Shown one piece after another: positions 32,968 through 44,960 of a DNA stretch of 64,000 nt (positions are counted from its first letter, which is position 1; each line of letters begins with the position of its first letter). This DNA is from Siphonodentalium dalli (Eukaryota > Mollusca > Scaphopoda > Gadilida > Siphonodentaliidae): contig CP136067.1 in assembly GCA_032622095.1 (NCBI GenBank), positions 46,235,549 through 46,299,548 of the forward strand, in the 5' to 3' direction. The notes below the pieces were generated by a model. It was not told the origin of the DNA. It saw only the letters and a program-made list of their open reading frames with translations, and did not search any database. The translations under genes were made by a program, and so were the position numbers.

Positions 32968-33916
32968 TTTATCTTGCCAACCGACAATATTATTTTTTGG
33001 CAAATAAAGCCAAATTTATGTCAGTTTCGAGACAAAAACAACCTACAATTTGGTAATTTCGAAGAGTAATTTGGTAATTCCAAAGAGCAATTCCCGTTAC
33101 GCATGAATACGCAGTTACAATACATGTGATGAGGTCGCATTGGGGTGATTTGTCAGCAATAAACAAAGATATAGGTCCTGATTTAATATTAATCCATTTC
33201 ATAAATCGGAACTGTGAATTCGTTCTATCAAATGTCAATGTTCTCAAACAAAAAGCAAAGTATTTCACACTGTTATAGTTCAGAATTCGCTAGATTGAAA
33301 ATAACCATGCAAATTCTGAGAAGAGTGTACATCGTGAATTTGGCAAATTTTGTGCGGTGCAAGCTGTTTAAAATAAAGGCAACAGAATAGTGAAAGCTAA
33401 CATTTAGTTCTATTAGGGACATTTAATCATGTTTCATTGAATATGTAGCTACATTACTATTTTATTCCACTTATATGCATTAATATATTCGTTTAAACCA
33501 TCCGAAATGCTAAAGTAGATGTGACCCAATTTCGAGACGAGAGTTTTTGTTGATACGTCGCGTGAGGTGAAAGATCACGTTGCGCATAGTTCTTTCTTGG
33601 TATGTAAGATATAGCTAACATTTAATACACAGTATAACATCAAACCGATATAAGATAAATTGTGACTACGGTGTGTTACGATTGCTTTTAATGGCTATTA
33701 TTTCATTAATAACAAATCACAGTGATAAACTCTTTTATCACATAATTTGCCCATAAAAGCAGTTTCATAATTATCGATAAGAGACACGTTTAATATCAGC
33801 GCGTGCGATGACGTCACATCGTTCTTCAAATGACTTGCGATCGCTGCGGTTTTTATCGTTGTTTTCGATGGATATTTCGCATTGCTTCGCGTTTATTTGA
33901 TCATGTGATAAAAAGT
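32968..33916. other. Unassigned AT-rich sequence
   Basis: Short frames only (92 codons at 32990-33268 minus, no domain). The part near 33800 is locally GC-richer (GCGCGTGCGATGACGTCAC, including a CRE-like TGACGTCA). Confidence 0.4.
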
Positions 33917-34030
33917 ATCTCACACTCGTCCTATTTTATACGTAATTTATCAACCTCGTCCACTAAATTCTATTTGAATTTAGTGAACTCGGTTGATAAA
34001 TTCCGTATAAAATAGAAACTCATGTGAGAT
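33917..34030. mobile_element. 114 bp foldback element
   Basis: Arms ATCTCACACTCGTCCTATTT / AAATAGAAACTCATGTGAGAT and inner CACTAAATTC / GAATTTAGTG, imperfect but continuous. Confidence 0.8.
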
Positions 34031-34286
34031 CCTCTATATAAAAAGCGTCCATGTTTTCGTCACCCAAAATCTGTAGATGATAAAGAGCGTCCTCAGTTAT
34101 GGGGTTTTGTGATCATCATTTTCGACAGATTACTTATGGGTGTTTTTGTTTATTATTCTCGCGATAAATGTGTGACTCAAATTATTGTGATTGCAAGTAC
34201 TTTTTATTTTATTTTACATGGTGAGATGAAAATTGGCTTTTGAAATTTTGACTTATTTGCTGTCAAATCGGACAAGGCATGCATCT
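34031..34286. other. Unassigned; TAAAGAGCGT word at about 34080
   Basis: AT-rich, no frame. Confidence 0.4.
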
Positions 34287-34290
34287 TTAA

Positions 34291-34730
34291 AGATGAATTA
34301 TCCGAGTTAATGCTCCCAAATGACTATTTCTTTGGCTTCGGTTGTAAAAAATATTTGATACGAGTCGAGGAACCCACCCATCAAAGCTCAGAGTGATCAG
34401 ATATCGATAATTTGTTATTTCTCGAAATGTTTAATTATTTGTGGCCCAGAAAAGAGTCGTCAAACCGATCGTCTCGGAAAAAAATGAGGATGAAGATGGA
34501 TAACTGTAAAGTCAAGTGGTACTACGGCCAAATTTCGTGATACTCATGTGATAATACGACCATATTTGGTTGAACAACATGTTGATAAATAACACGTTTT
34601 GTGAAATTTTATACCAAAGTTGACAGCGGTTAGCATTATTTTGTGTTAGTTAATCGATTCTGATAACAAAAGCGTATTTTGAAGAAATGTTGTTACTTGA
34701 TAGAAGGACCGTCTGATCGGATTGAGTACC
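34291..34730. mobile_element. Diverged family B relative (1)
   Basis: TTAA (34287-34290) then AGATGAATTATCCGAG. The core ATTTGATACGAGTCGAGGAA and CATCAAAGCTCAGAGT matches family B; the right end GATCGGATTGAGTACC is followed by a mutated target (TTGA). Confidence 0.7.
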
Positions 34731-34734
34731 CTTG

Positions 34735-35076
34735 AATACAGCCGCGCATTACGGCGCCCCTGTCAGCATGGCGGGAAATCGACTTAGTGTTCGTATACTC
34801 ACGTTACATACAGTGAGTTTTTTTTTCAGACATATCATAGACTTTCCGTCAATGTCGGACAATACTGGAGGCATCACATCGACGATATTGGAGATTTTCT
34901 CATATATTGAAGTAGTCCTAAATAATTTCCATTATAGAATAAGTAATTTAGTCTCGATTTGGTGATTGAAAAGATATGTTTGGTTGTCATCAAGCGATAA
35001 CCGAGTCCTGTCCGAAGCAATCATCCTAGACACACTCCACTAAGACATATCGGACTGGTGTCTGCGAATATAGATA
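34735..35076. other. Unassigned sequence
   Basis: A 77-codon frame (34732-34965) has no recognised domain. Confidence 0.4.
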
Positions 35077-35080
35077 TTAA

Positions 35081-35473
35081 CCCTTTACCCAACAAACCGG
35101 CCAAAACCGGCCAAATAAAGCTTCAACAGCCTAAAATATCTTCTGTCTGTCTCAATAGAACCATACAAATATGGATATCATTGGAACCGGCTCCTTGACC
35201 ACATTGTGATAGTTACAGTTAGCCCTGTGCCAATGCATTCTCTTATATATGCGAGTCGACCATAGGTCGCCTCGCATATATATAAGAGAATGCATTGGCC
35301 TAAAAAAAAACTTTTTTAAACACTTTTTACCATTTTTTCTTACATTCTTTAACAATTTTATAATTTTTAATGTGTTAAGCCAATGCATTCTCTTATATAT
35401 GCGAGGCGACCTATGGTCGACTCGCATATATAAGAGAATGCATTGGCACAGGGCCGTTCTGTTGGGTAAAGGG
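35081..35473. mobile_element. piggyBac-like MITE, family A copy 2 (intact)
   Basis: 393 bp between TTAA at 35077-35080 and 35474-35477, ends CCCTTTACCCAACA / TGTTGGGTAAAGGG. Inside are two separate palindromes of about 65 bp, each made of CCAATGCATTCTCTTATATA, TGCGAG and the inverse, separated by about 90 bp of T/A-rich sequence. No transposase. Confidence 0.93.
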
Positions 35474-35567
35474 TTAAGGTCTAATGTAGTTACTTCTGCG
35501 CGCCTTTGACTATTCGTTGAAGGCATGTCGTTCTATCTCGGTAATTCTTTGCAGAACATGCGTTTAA

Positions 35568-35912
35568 GGGTGATCAAATATAATGGGGAATAATATTGTT
35601 CAAACTAGTAATTTTTACAAATATTATATCCAAATTGACAACACACATCGTCATTCTTATATATTAATTACATGCAGCGACTCTCGATGGCGAAATCGTT
35701 TTCGTTAGTTTATAGCCGGTATATGCGTCCCGAATCGAGTAGTAAATATTTACAATTGAACGTAGTTCAGACGATGTTTTGTATGGAGTGGTACGGTCGA
35801 TTTGCTTCAGATTTTCGGCAATGTTAGTAGAGTGCTACATTCCTCCAGTTGGCATAGCGCCTGGATACTAATAGATCAGTTTCACGCACCAGAACAAGTA
35901 CATAATATGTCT
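35568..35912. mobile_element. Family D MITE copy 2, left end degenerate
   Basis: Right boundary CATAATATGTCT then TTAA (35913-35916). The left TTAA (35564-35567) is followed by sequence that aligns to an internal part of copy 1, so about 20 bp of the end are lost. Confidence 0.75.
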
Positions 35913-35916
35913 TTAA

Positions 35917-36515
35917 CTTGCACACACATTTATGTAGCAATTGAGGACATAGTGTATGCGTATTTTCGTTTTATTTCAACGCTCTACTGAGACAGATTGA
36001 AAGCTTCCGAAATATCCCGTCAAAAACACACATGCTCATGGCGGAATTAAACGCTCTTTGGTGACCGCCCCTCTCTGCACCGCCCTTACGTGCCGCCCCT
36101 ATATATACGCGCCTGCTATTTCGACCCCCTCCCCACCCCTGACACAAACGGCACCAATGTGGCGTCGTTAACTCCCACAATTAAGCTTCTCATATCATGG
36201 AAATGACAATATGATCAATTTGGTGGAAATCGGCGTTAAAACTATTTTTATCAATATTTTTGTGCCACTCCTCTCCACCATCCCTGACTCGAGCGGCGGC
36301 ACTTTTGACAGCTTTAAACCTCAAAATTAGACTCATCAATTTGGTGGAAGTCGGCGCCAAGATATTTTTTAGCAATTTTGGTGCCCTTTTGGTGCCCTTC
36401 GGCCCTTTGTTAAACCAAATTTGTGCCCCTCCCCTCCCCATCTCTGACTCGAGCAGCGCCACTTTTGGTTTTTGTTGCCCTACTCCTTTTCTGTCCCTGA
36501 CACAAACATAGTCAC
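35917..36515. repeat. Imperfect tandem repeat, C-rich
   Basis: Words CCCCT.CCCACC.CTGAC.C.A.CGGC and CAATTTGGTGGAA.TCGGCG recur at roughly 140 bp spacing (about 36120, 36280 and 36440). It includes ACGCTCTTTGGTG at 36050 and a TATATATA box-like word at 36100. Confidence 0.6.
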
Positions 36516-37971
36516 ATTAGACAAATTTAACCTGCACCTTTATCGTCCTCGTAAAAAGTTACCTATGTTAGACCCATTTGGGGCCATCTAGATGGCCCGC
36601 CTTTAATTTCTATAGAACACATATTTGCAAATATGAATATTATAGCCGTACGGTCGCCCAAATTTTTAGGGGGCTGACCCTTTTTGCCCGAATTTGTTTG
36701 ACATGATACATTTTTCAGAATATACCTTATATATACACATAAATATAACAAAATAGATTTAAATTAACCTATAATATGTATAATACCGGCATGAATGTGA
36801 AAAAATACTGTAATTTGCAACAATTTCAGCCTGAAATACCTTTAAATTTTCCCAACAATTCTCCGAATTAGACCGAAAATATAATAAATCTGCCCGAATG
36901 TTTAGCTTTCAAAACGTTTTGGGTGGGCTGGAGACAACCCCCAGGCCCCTGCCCCATACGGCTATGATATATATAGATACTGATGTAAAGAAGTTAACCA
37001 TAATTTGATGTCATGATGGTTATCGTGACCGACCATGGATGAGAGATACAATGTTCGCGTGACCTTCCCATAATGCCTTGCGAGTTGGAATTATGTTCCT
37101 TTGATAAATGTCTTTGAACTTTTGTCAAAGAATTCCATCGCCATACGAGATCCCGTGCCACGTTATGTTTCGTGGAGTGCTCGTGTTACACGAACTAACA
37201 TCTAGAAAAAAACGCGTTGGCTGAGAAGTCTGCACGAAGATTGACGAGGTCGCGGCCAAGCGGGCTGTTATTGAAATCGAGAATAAATCAAACTACTTAC
37301 TCACAGCGAAATTGAGCGATATTAAAATAGGCACTATGTGTATCCACTGATTGGTCAATAGCTTTGTCTGGTTTTTACCTGTACGTAAAAATCAACACAT
37401 CATCAATAAATTCACACGCGGAGCAAACTTTGTGGGCAGATATATTTCACAAAAAGTTGTACAATGTGTTAATCTTTCAGACTAAAACTATTCAGATGAG
37501 GATCTTGAGCAGTATACTGCAAATAGTATATCTAAACCGTTTGCACTGGAAATTATTGGAGTTTTAACATTATATTCTGCATCCATTAACTCCGTTTGGT
37601 CGACAGTTGCACGATGTTCCACGTTGCGCTGATCGTCTAGGTCCAGTCAATTAGTGACAGGGAAGCCTCGATTCACGACCGACCGGGCAAAAGTGTCATT
37701 TTTTAGTATAAAAGACAAATATCCACTACGTTATTCAATAATTCATGTAACAAATAGATTCAATTTTCCTCACAATACTTTTAAATGTGGCATAACAGAA
37801 GCAAACATATTAACGCAAACGCGATCGGAATATTCAAAATGGCTGCCAGTATGGCTTCGATAATGACAATCATTAATGTCAGAATGCACGTAGAAAATGT
37901 GCCATACAATGACTAATCCATAACACAACTGTATGACATGACTCACTATATAATATAATTATACAATATAT
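36516..37971. other. Unassigned sequence
   Basis: No repeat partner, RNA gene or domain-bearing frame was identified over this 1.45 kb stretch. Confidence 0.4.

Positions 37972-38060
<89 letters not shown>
37972..38060. repeat. (AT)n microsatellite
   Basis: About 40 uninterrupted AT dinucleotides. Confidence 0.97.
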
Positions 38061-38062
<2 letters not shown>

Positions 38063-38486
38063 CCAATAACCAGAAGAAATGAGACGGTTAATGTTCAAGT
38101 TGGTTTGCAAAACATTGATCATAATTCAGGTTGCCTCATACCAGAGTATGAGTTTGTTTGTGGCTTTTGGTATTATTATTTACTGGTCCATGTGTTTATG
38201 GATGACATATCATTTGGTAAGAACAACATCTTTTAAACAAATTTACCCACAAAGAACGCCACGAAAATATCACCATGTACGTGTTATGATATATTCACCA
38301 CCAAAACCGCACATGATTATCGCCGCATTTTGACACATATACCAGAAAACATCATCCGCATGGATGAATTTATTCAAAATGAGATTGAGAAAAAAATTGT
38401 TCAGTGTATGAGTGAAGCGGCTATGTAGTGTGAAGTGACGACATTCGGCAACGTGGGTACACAAACCCCAAGCAGTTGTTTCTTAA
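38061..38486. other. Unassigned; hydrophobic ORF 38079-38333
   Basis: An 84-codon plus-strand frame has a predicted membrane-like stretch at residues about 17-45, but no recognised family and no visible exon context. Confidence 0.3.
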
Positions 38487-38647
38487 ATAAGGATTAACTG
38501 TCATGTGGACTGTTTTTATGGAGATGTAACCGTGAGGTAAGTGGACATAACTTGTGTAAAACCCGAAGGGTTTTACATACAAGTTATGACCACTTACCTC
38601 ACGGTTACATCTCCATAAAAATAGTCCACATGACAGTTAATCCTTAT
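38487..38647. mobile_element. 161 bp near-perfect palindrome
   Basis: Arms of about 75 bp start ATAAGGATTAACTGTCATGT; the centre is AAAACCCGAAGGGTTTT. Only single-base differences and a small indel separate the arms. Confidence 0.92.
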
Positions 38648-39329
38648 ATTTATATACATTTAGCGAAAAAGCCACTTTTGTAAATGTATTTAAATCGAAA
38701 AGTTTATCGCGACAAGATCAGCCCAAAATACCCAATAGCACCCTTGGCAAAAGTTAATAAGTACAATTTCTCTTCATATTGAAACCCGATGATGTATTAA
38801 GTCAATCCTGCGCGAGTCCAAATGCGCCCAAAACATTACGCGTTCGTCTTTCCAAACCCAATGACGTATCGATGGTGTTATGAGCTTGGTGTTATGATGC
38901 GTTGCGCATTCACCGAGAAATAACTGCAGCTAGCCACGTGGGCGCCGACCAATCAGAATGCTGGATTTAGTGATGACAACACTTAGTGTGTAAATATACT
39001 TACATAACTGTTTCACCATCAACAGCCAGTGTCAACGGGGCTCTTAAAAAGATTCCGGACAGAGTTCTTCATCTAACCGCGACATCATCAGATCGCCAGC
39101 CGAAAATCGACAATGTTCTAAATACTCAATCGCCACAAAGTCAACAACTTAAACGTTTAACCTGAGCTAGAGTGATGGCAAATGTCATCAGGAAACGACA
39201 ACGCAACAACGAGCCTCGGTGTCTCGTCAAACGGCGCGCACTCACAGCAACTACGAAAACATGGGTTCAAATAAATTATCTGGATTCTGAGGCTATTTGT
39301 TAAAATCCAGTGGACAAAATACCCGGGAC
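38648..39329. other. Unassigned sequence
   Basis: Somewhat GC-richer; no frame with domain features. Confidence 0.4.
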
Positions 39330-39333
39330 TTAA

Positions 39334-39716
39334 CCCTTTACCCAACAAACCGGCCAAATAAAGCTTCAACAGCCTAAAATATCTTCGGTCTGTCTCAATG
39401 GAACCATACAAATATGGATATCATTGGAACCGGCTCCTTGACCACATTGTGATAGTTGCAGTTATGCCCTGTGCCAATGCATTCTCTTATATATGCGAGT
39501 CGACCATAGGTCGCCTCGCATATATAAGAGAATGCATTGGCCTAAAAAAAATCTTTTTTTTAACACTTTTTACCATTTTTTCTTACATTCTTTAACAATT
39601 TTATAATTTTTAATGTGTTAAGCCAATGCATTCTCTTATATATGCGAGGCGACCTATGGTCGACTCGCATATATAAGAGAATGCATTGGCGCAGGGCCTT
39701 TCTGTTGGGTAAAGGG
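39334..39716. mobile_element. piggyBac-like MITE, family A copy 3 (intact)
   Basis: 383 bp between TTAA at 39330-39333 and 39717-39720. Same organisation as copy 2 with both palindromes; lacks one of the tandem CCGGCCAAAA repeats near its left end. Confidence 0.93.
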
Positions 39717-39720
39717 TTAA

Positions 39721-40050
39721 CACCAACACGTGTAACTCTGAGACAAGAACGTCAGAAACTGTTGAATGCTTCCAACTATAACGGGGCCAGCGAGATTTGC
39801 GTATTAATTGTTACACGTCAATTCGGACCCATATGTTAATTAACAACCGTTCATCGCACCTGATGTCATAGCGACATAATTACTCACTTGTCAACCTGAT
39901 AATGCCAACAAATTAAATATAATGTTATGTAATTGTCATTTGGTATATCACACCACGCCGTTCATTCGCACATCTGCCGTAATTCTGCATACACGTTCAT
40001 TTTATTTGTTGCTATACCTCATGTACTCATTTCATTTAATCATTCACTCA
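39721..40050. other. Unassigned sequence
   Basis: No feature seen. Confidence 0.4.
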
Positions 40051-40051
40051 T

Positions 40052-40267
40052 TCGACCGGTCATATGTGAGTTGTGTGTTTGCTCTCTGACTCCTCAGAGT
40101 GCTTAGCCACCCGGGTGATTCGGCGTTTATGATGGTCCTCGGTGGAAAATTTATTAATCTTAATACCCACTGAGGTACCACATGCGATGAGCGCCTTCCG
40201 CTGTGTTCATTGTTTGAGCTGAACACTCCATGCTCATATTAGCCGGGTGATATTGACTTTGGATTTC
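40052..40267 (+). other. Structured leader of the GC-rich unit (copy 2)
   Basis: Aligns with 1288-1490. Stem 1: CCTCGGTGG (40137-40145) with CCACTGAGG (40167-40175). Stem 2: TGAGC (40215-40219) with GCTCA (40232-40236) around the loop TGAACACTCCAT. Stems are retained although the intervening sequence has drifted, and TTTGGATTTCCAGG follows as in copy 1. Confidence 0.5.
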
Positions 40268-41032
40268 CAGGGCCCTATACGATGGAACACAGTTATTGTA
40301 ATCACAGGCTTCTGTGGGGCACACAAAAGGTGTCGATTATCATAGACCTCCACTCTTATTCATACAGTGTATAGGCGACTTCTTGTAATTCCGCGTTCAC
40401 ATGCATGGTGACCAATAAAATAATAGGTTTTTCACACGTGACTTGATTGACAAATGAAAAAAATGATTCATAGGAGACACTCATTGATATGTTATCGCTA
40501 GTACATGGGTGAGCCGTGTTCAATTTGATTAGTGGTAATCGGTATCCTTTAAATAATCGCTCAGTGAGTACACCGCAACCGTTCGTGCATTGTGTTATAT
40601 TTTATCAATGGTTATCGTCTGTTCCAACAATTCAATTCAGACGATGTATTTCAATTTCTAGTTGGTTTGTCATCGCTGGAGTATTCTATTGATAATATAT
40701 ACAAGAGACGTAGCTAGAAGGTCTCAGGTGCAGGTTTAAACTCCAAGTTGTGTACACCCAAAGGAGACCATCTAACAACGTCCCTGCACGAATGTCATAA
40801 TTGGTCAATACTCAATACAGACTTTAGGTTGTTTGCCACGAGACAACCGCTTGATTGCCGCAGTGTGAATGCCATTCTGGTCAAACCCAATCACCCATCG
40901 GCAATGAGCCCACAAGCACACGGGTATAATCTACACTATTACAACACAGTGGTCTATTGCACTTGCCCGCCTCCTGTGTACCTCCCATAACCTTGTGATT
41001 ACAATTATTATGGTCCATAGTATAGGGCCCTG
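40268..41032. mobile_element. 765 bp insertion with CAGGGCCCTATAC ends
   Basis: Terminal inverted repeats CAGGGCCCTATAC.ATGGA and TTATTGTAATCACA at the left, with their inverse at the right. The flanks together match the uninterrupted copy 1 at about 1490-1500. CAGGG ends recall hAT elements, but a clear 8 bp duplication was not found. The internal 80-codon frame has no domain. Confidence 0.75.
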
Positions 41033-41560
41033 GTCGTACGAGTGCGGTCCTTTCCATTACCCTCTATTGACCGCGGCCTGGATGTGACCCGAGCCCATCG
41101 GGGCCCAGACGGCGATGAATAAACGAAAGAAGACCCCCCCCCCCCCTCGGTCGACGCGGAGTACTAACTGGAAAAAGAAAACAGCTGAGAGACGCCCAAC
41201 AAAGGAATCACCAACCCGCCGCGCCGTTGCCACTTCAACCACTGTCAGCATCCCGAAGAAGGGGACACCGTTGTTGATCCGGTTGTTCCTCCACAGTTCG
41301 TCGCCGACCAGCTCTTTCGATGTCTGGAATAGGCAGGATTCTAGTATTCTACGAGCCGGATCTTTCAACGTTAACCGAAGAGGAAACAATGCGAACAATA
41401 GAGGAGATCGGGAGGATACACAAGAGCAAGCTGAAGTACAAATCAAACAGAATAAAACAGACTCCTCTCGAAGCAGCACAGGGGCGTTTCTCCTTGACAT
41501 TAACAGCGGATAACATCACGCTACCGTCTTCGGCATATGAGCCACAAACTTTACACTGAT
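41033..41560 (+). pseudogene. Degenerate body of the GC-rich unit (copy 2)
   Basis: After the insertion, GACCGCGGCCTGGATG resumes the alignment with copy 1 (GGCCGTGGCCTGGATG). A basic K/R-rich frame starts at 41115, but a poly-C run (41139-41152) and frame changes disrupt it. The acidic/helical 3' part resembling 1920-2000 is in another frame (about 41320-41559). Copy 1 and copy 2 are clearly related but only weakly at the protein level. Confidence 0.45.
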
Positions 41561-42252
41561 TACTGGTTGGAATATCAAACTATTAGAACTAATTCAACCT
41601 ACTTTTGGTCTTATATTTGCAAGAAATGTTGTGTCAGGCATGAAATTTCCTTCCGTTGAAAATTTTAGCCAAAATAACAAAACCCCTCTCTCCAATTTCC
41701 TGCAGAAAGCGATCGTTGAATATCGTATCACGACGAATGTCAGAAGCAGACGACGGTCGTGAAATTTGGCTTGGTAGAATCTCAAAACAGGTCCGATATC
41801 TATTTCATTATTTTTGTTGTAACCTAAATACATCCAAAAACACTATGTATGTCCTGTTCAGCGAATTGAAGTTATTTTTGGGCTGAAATTAAGTGGGAGG
41901 TCGAGGACCTAATTTGTTGATATATAGGGTCGGGGGTTCTTGGTGATATTTTTATTACGTTGTGCCTAAATACTTGTTGCATTATCCCCCACCAGTTGTT
42001 GTTGGGCCAGATGAGTTTCAAGCTAATGCGAATGGACCCATGTCTATATATTAATCATAGAGTTCACACTGAGTAGCGAGAATCAATAGTTGAAGTTGAT
42101 AGCCGTTTTGATAACAATGACCGCCTGTCAAGACGTTTAGCCCAATACCTTCAATTGAAATTGCCAACGATACAATTGTTTCAGTATCTTAGACTGAACT
42201 GTATAAATAAATTCTGCAAAAGAACTATGACAAACATGCACTTCCTCCCATA
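41561..42252. other. Unassigned with fragment of an old dispersed repeat
   Basis: 41565-41690 resembles 27790-27880 and 53045-53110. The rest has no identifiable feature. Confidence 0.45.
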
Positions 42253-42253
42253 G

Positions 42254-42640
42254 ACTTTACAACATATTATGGACTTGTTCGGGTGTGTGGAACTGATAAG
42301 TTAATATTCAGGCGCTACGCCAACCGGGAGGAACGTAGCATTCTACTAGCCGGAACGCTCAAGCAAATCGACCTTGACACTCCATAGAAAACATCGTCTG
42401 AACTACGCTCATTTGTAAATATTCACCTCTGGAATTGGGACGCAACTATCGGCGATAAACTAACAAAAAACATTTCGCCATTGAGAATCACTGCATTGAA
42501 TTAATAAATAAGAATAACGGTGTGTGTTGATAATTTGGATATAATATTTGTAAAAAAAAAAAAATTAAAATACAACTACTTTGAGCAAAAATATTCTCCA
42601 TTCTATATCTGAGCACCCTATCGGAGTGTTTCACATCACT
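42254..42640. mobile_element. Family D MITE copy 3, inverted
   Basis: Reads in the opposite direction to copies 1, 2 and 4. Ends GAGTGTTTCACATCACT then TTAA (42641-42644); the other end ACATATTATGGAC has a degraded target. An A13 run lies within. Confidence 0.8.
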
Positions 42641-42644
42641 TTAA

Positions 42645-42950
42645 TATATACAATCCATCCGATATATGAGGCACGGACTCATTATGAGTGTCCATTGCTT
42701 CAAATGCGCTTGCTTCAGTGGGCGTGAACAAATTCTTATTTCTTAACGAAATATCCATGTATCGATCGGAATGGCACATTGAGATGTCCCTCAACTCAGA
42801 TCAAGCTTGAAAATGGTCCCAATGTTCGCCCAAGTCGGGGTTAGAACCTACGCCAACCTCGTGAATTCGCCCAATATACTTTCTGCTCCCGAGTTCAACA
42901 CAAGACTGCGATGATCTTATCTACGACACCATCGGCTAAGGGAACATCCT
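42645..42950. other. Unassigned sequence
   Basis: No feature seen. Confidence 0.4.
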
Positions 42951-42953
42951 TAA

Positions 42954-43254
42954 CCCTTTACCCAACAGAACGGCCCTGTGCCAATGCATTCTCTTATATA
43001 TGCGAGTCGACCATAGGTCGCCTCGCATATATAAGAGAATGCATTGGCTTAACACATTAAAAATTATAAAATTGTTAAAGAATGTAATTTAGGCCAATGG
43101 TCGACTCGCATATATAAGAGAATGCATTGACACAGGGCATAACTGTAACTATCACAATGTGATCAAGGAGCCGGTTCCAATGATATCCATATTTGTATGG
43201 TTCTATTGTTGAAGCTTTATTTGGCCGGTTTTGGCCGGTTTGTTGGGTAAAGGG
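42954..43254. mobile_element. piggyBac-like MITE, family A copy 4, inverted and shortened
   Basis: 301 bp between TTAA at 42950-42953 and 43255-43258 with intact CCCTTTACCC ends. One palindrome is complete and the other reduced to one arm, so an internal deletion has removed about 80 bp. Confidence 0.92.
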
Positions 43255-43258
43255 TTAA

Positions 43259-43938
43259 AAGGAAGCCCTTTCACCAAGAATTGGGAAACATATCAGTCCG
43301 AGCATGGGTTCGAATATTTACACAGAACGGATCTACCATTTTTTCGGAACTGCAAAATGCACTTCCTCCTAAATTGAGCCCGTGACCATATGATTGCTAG
43401 TACTGGCGCATTCCAAGAAACATTGATCGCAGGTCACTACTTCTGTTATTGTACCCTCAACAGATATACAGCGAAGTTTCCCGAAAACTATGGTGACGCT
43501 TAGATTTCGAAATATCAGTGTGTTTCAAATATGAAGCCAAACATTTCCAGTATCCGTGGGTTGCGCACAAACCGAATGACATTAGCGTTTTAGATGTAAC
43601 GTACTCAAAACAATATATAATATCATATTGTAACATCTGGAATATCTGGATATTACACTGATCAACGTCATCATAGAATGGACTGCATTTTGCAGCAGAT
43701 TTCCCGATCAACGCAACTTCTGTGAATTCTGTGATTGAGCATATGATAATCTGTGCACGTCTCTGAAAACGATATGAATATATGTTGAAACTCATTTCAT
43801 GTGTGGATTCCGTAATGTGGAGTTTATATATACTGCGATATAGGATATACAATATAGGGTAGAACTTCATTCCATGCACCGGAACTGACATTCAGCACAA
43901 TGTACTTCGATCAAATCTACAACATAACCGCAGACGAC
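43259..43938. other. Unassigned; 144-codon minus-strand ORF
   Basis: 43457-43891 (minus) is open for 144 codons in apparently single-copy sequence and is cysteine- and tyrosine-rich. No domain or splice context supports it, so it is only a weak candidate. Confidence 0.25.
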
Positions 43939-43946
43939 TTAATTAA

Positions 43947-44243
43947 AGATTCATTATCCGAATTAACGCTCCTAAATTACTATTTCTTTGGCTTCGGGAG
44001 TAAAAAATATTTGATTCGAGTCGAGGAACCCACCCATCAAAGCTCAGAGTGATCAGATATCGATTTTTGAAGTTTGTTATTTCTCGAGATGTGCAATTAT
44101 TTGTGGCCCAGAAAAACGGACGGTCTCGGACAAAATTTCGGATGAAGATGGATAACTCTAAAATCAAGTGTAATACGGCCAAATTTCGTGATAGTCAAAT
44201 GATGATACGGCCATATTTCGTTGAACAGAATGTTGATAAATAA
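43947..44243. mobile_element. Diverged family B relative (2)
   Basis: TTAA (43943-43946) then AGATTCATTATCCGAATTAA. The core ATTTGATTCGAGTCGAGGAA and CATCAAAGCTCAGAGT agrees with 34291-34560; a right TTAA at 44244-44247 is possible. Confidence 0.65.
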
Positions 44244-44322
44244 TTAAATGGATAATATATTCAAATAATTCGCTTTTGACGAGGACCAGTATATTGCCCG
44301 AAATGTGGTAATGTACATTTAA

Positions 44323-44688
44323 AGTGATGTAAAATACTCAGGTTGGGTGATCAAATAGAAATTGAGAATAATCTTGCTCAAAGTAGTTATTTGTTACTAT
44401 TATTATACAAATTGACGATACACGCGGTATTTCTTGTATATTATTGAATGCAATGACTCTCGATGGCGAAATCATTTGTGATAGATTATCGCCGATATTT
44501 ATGTCCCGAATCGAGATGTAAATATTTACAATTTGGCGTAGTTCAGACGATGTTTTCTATGGAGTGGTGTGGTCGATTTCTTTGAAATTTTCGCCGATGT
44601 TAGTAGAATGCTACATTCACAATGTTGGCATAGCGCCTGAGTACTAACTTATCAATTTCGCGCACCCGAACAAGTCCATAATATGTCT
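44323..44688. mobile_element. Family D MITE copy 4
   Basis: 366 bp with TTAA at 44319-44322 and 44689-44692, ends AGTGATGTAAAATACTC and GTCCATAATATGTCT. Confidence 0.85.
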
Positions 44689-44692
44689 TTAA

Positions 44693-44960
44693 CTGTCTTG
44701 GTTTGTACACATCGGACGTAAAACATTTGAACTTCAAAAGTATAGATACAATCATTATACACTATACACTACCACATGTCATTGTGTTTGTGACTCTGCT
44801 GTTTGTGTATAGACGCACAATCAATGTTTTAGTTTAATAGACTGGTTCCTGATCCAAATCTGGGAACTGTCCAAAATGCAAGCTAGTAACCTCGAACAAT
44901 CAGATTCAATAATTAGAGGGTTAATGTTGTGATCTAAGAAGCGCACTCAATAAATATTAT
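44693..44960. other. Unassigned sequence
   Basis: No feature seen. Confidence 0.4.

Noticed and set aside
41057-41500. 147-codon minus-strand ORF opposite copy 2 of the GC-rich unit
   Set aside because: It is the antisense shadow of the K/R-rich frame and the poly-C run.
43457-43891. 144-codon minus-strand ORF as a host gene
   Set aside because: It is long for AT-rich DNA, but there is no domain, no exon context and no paralogue here; chance is not excluded.
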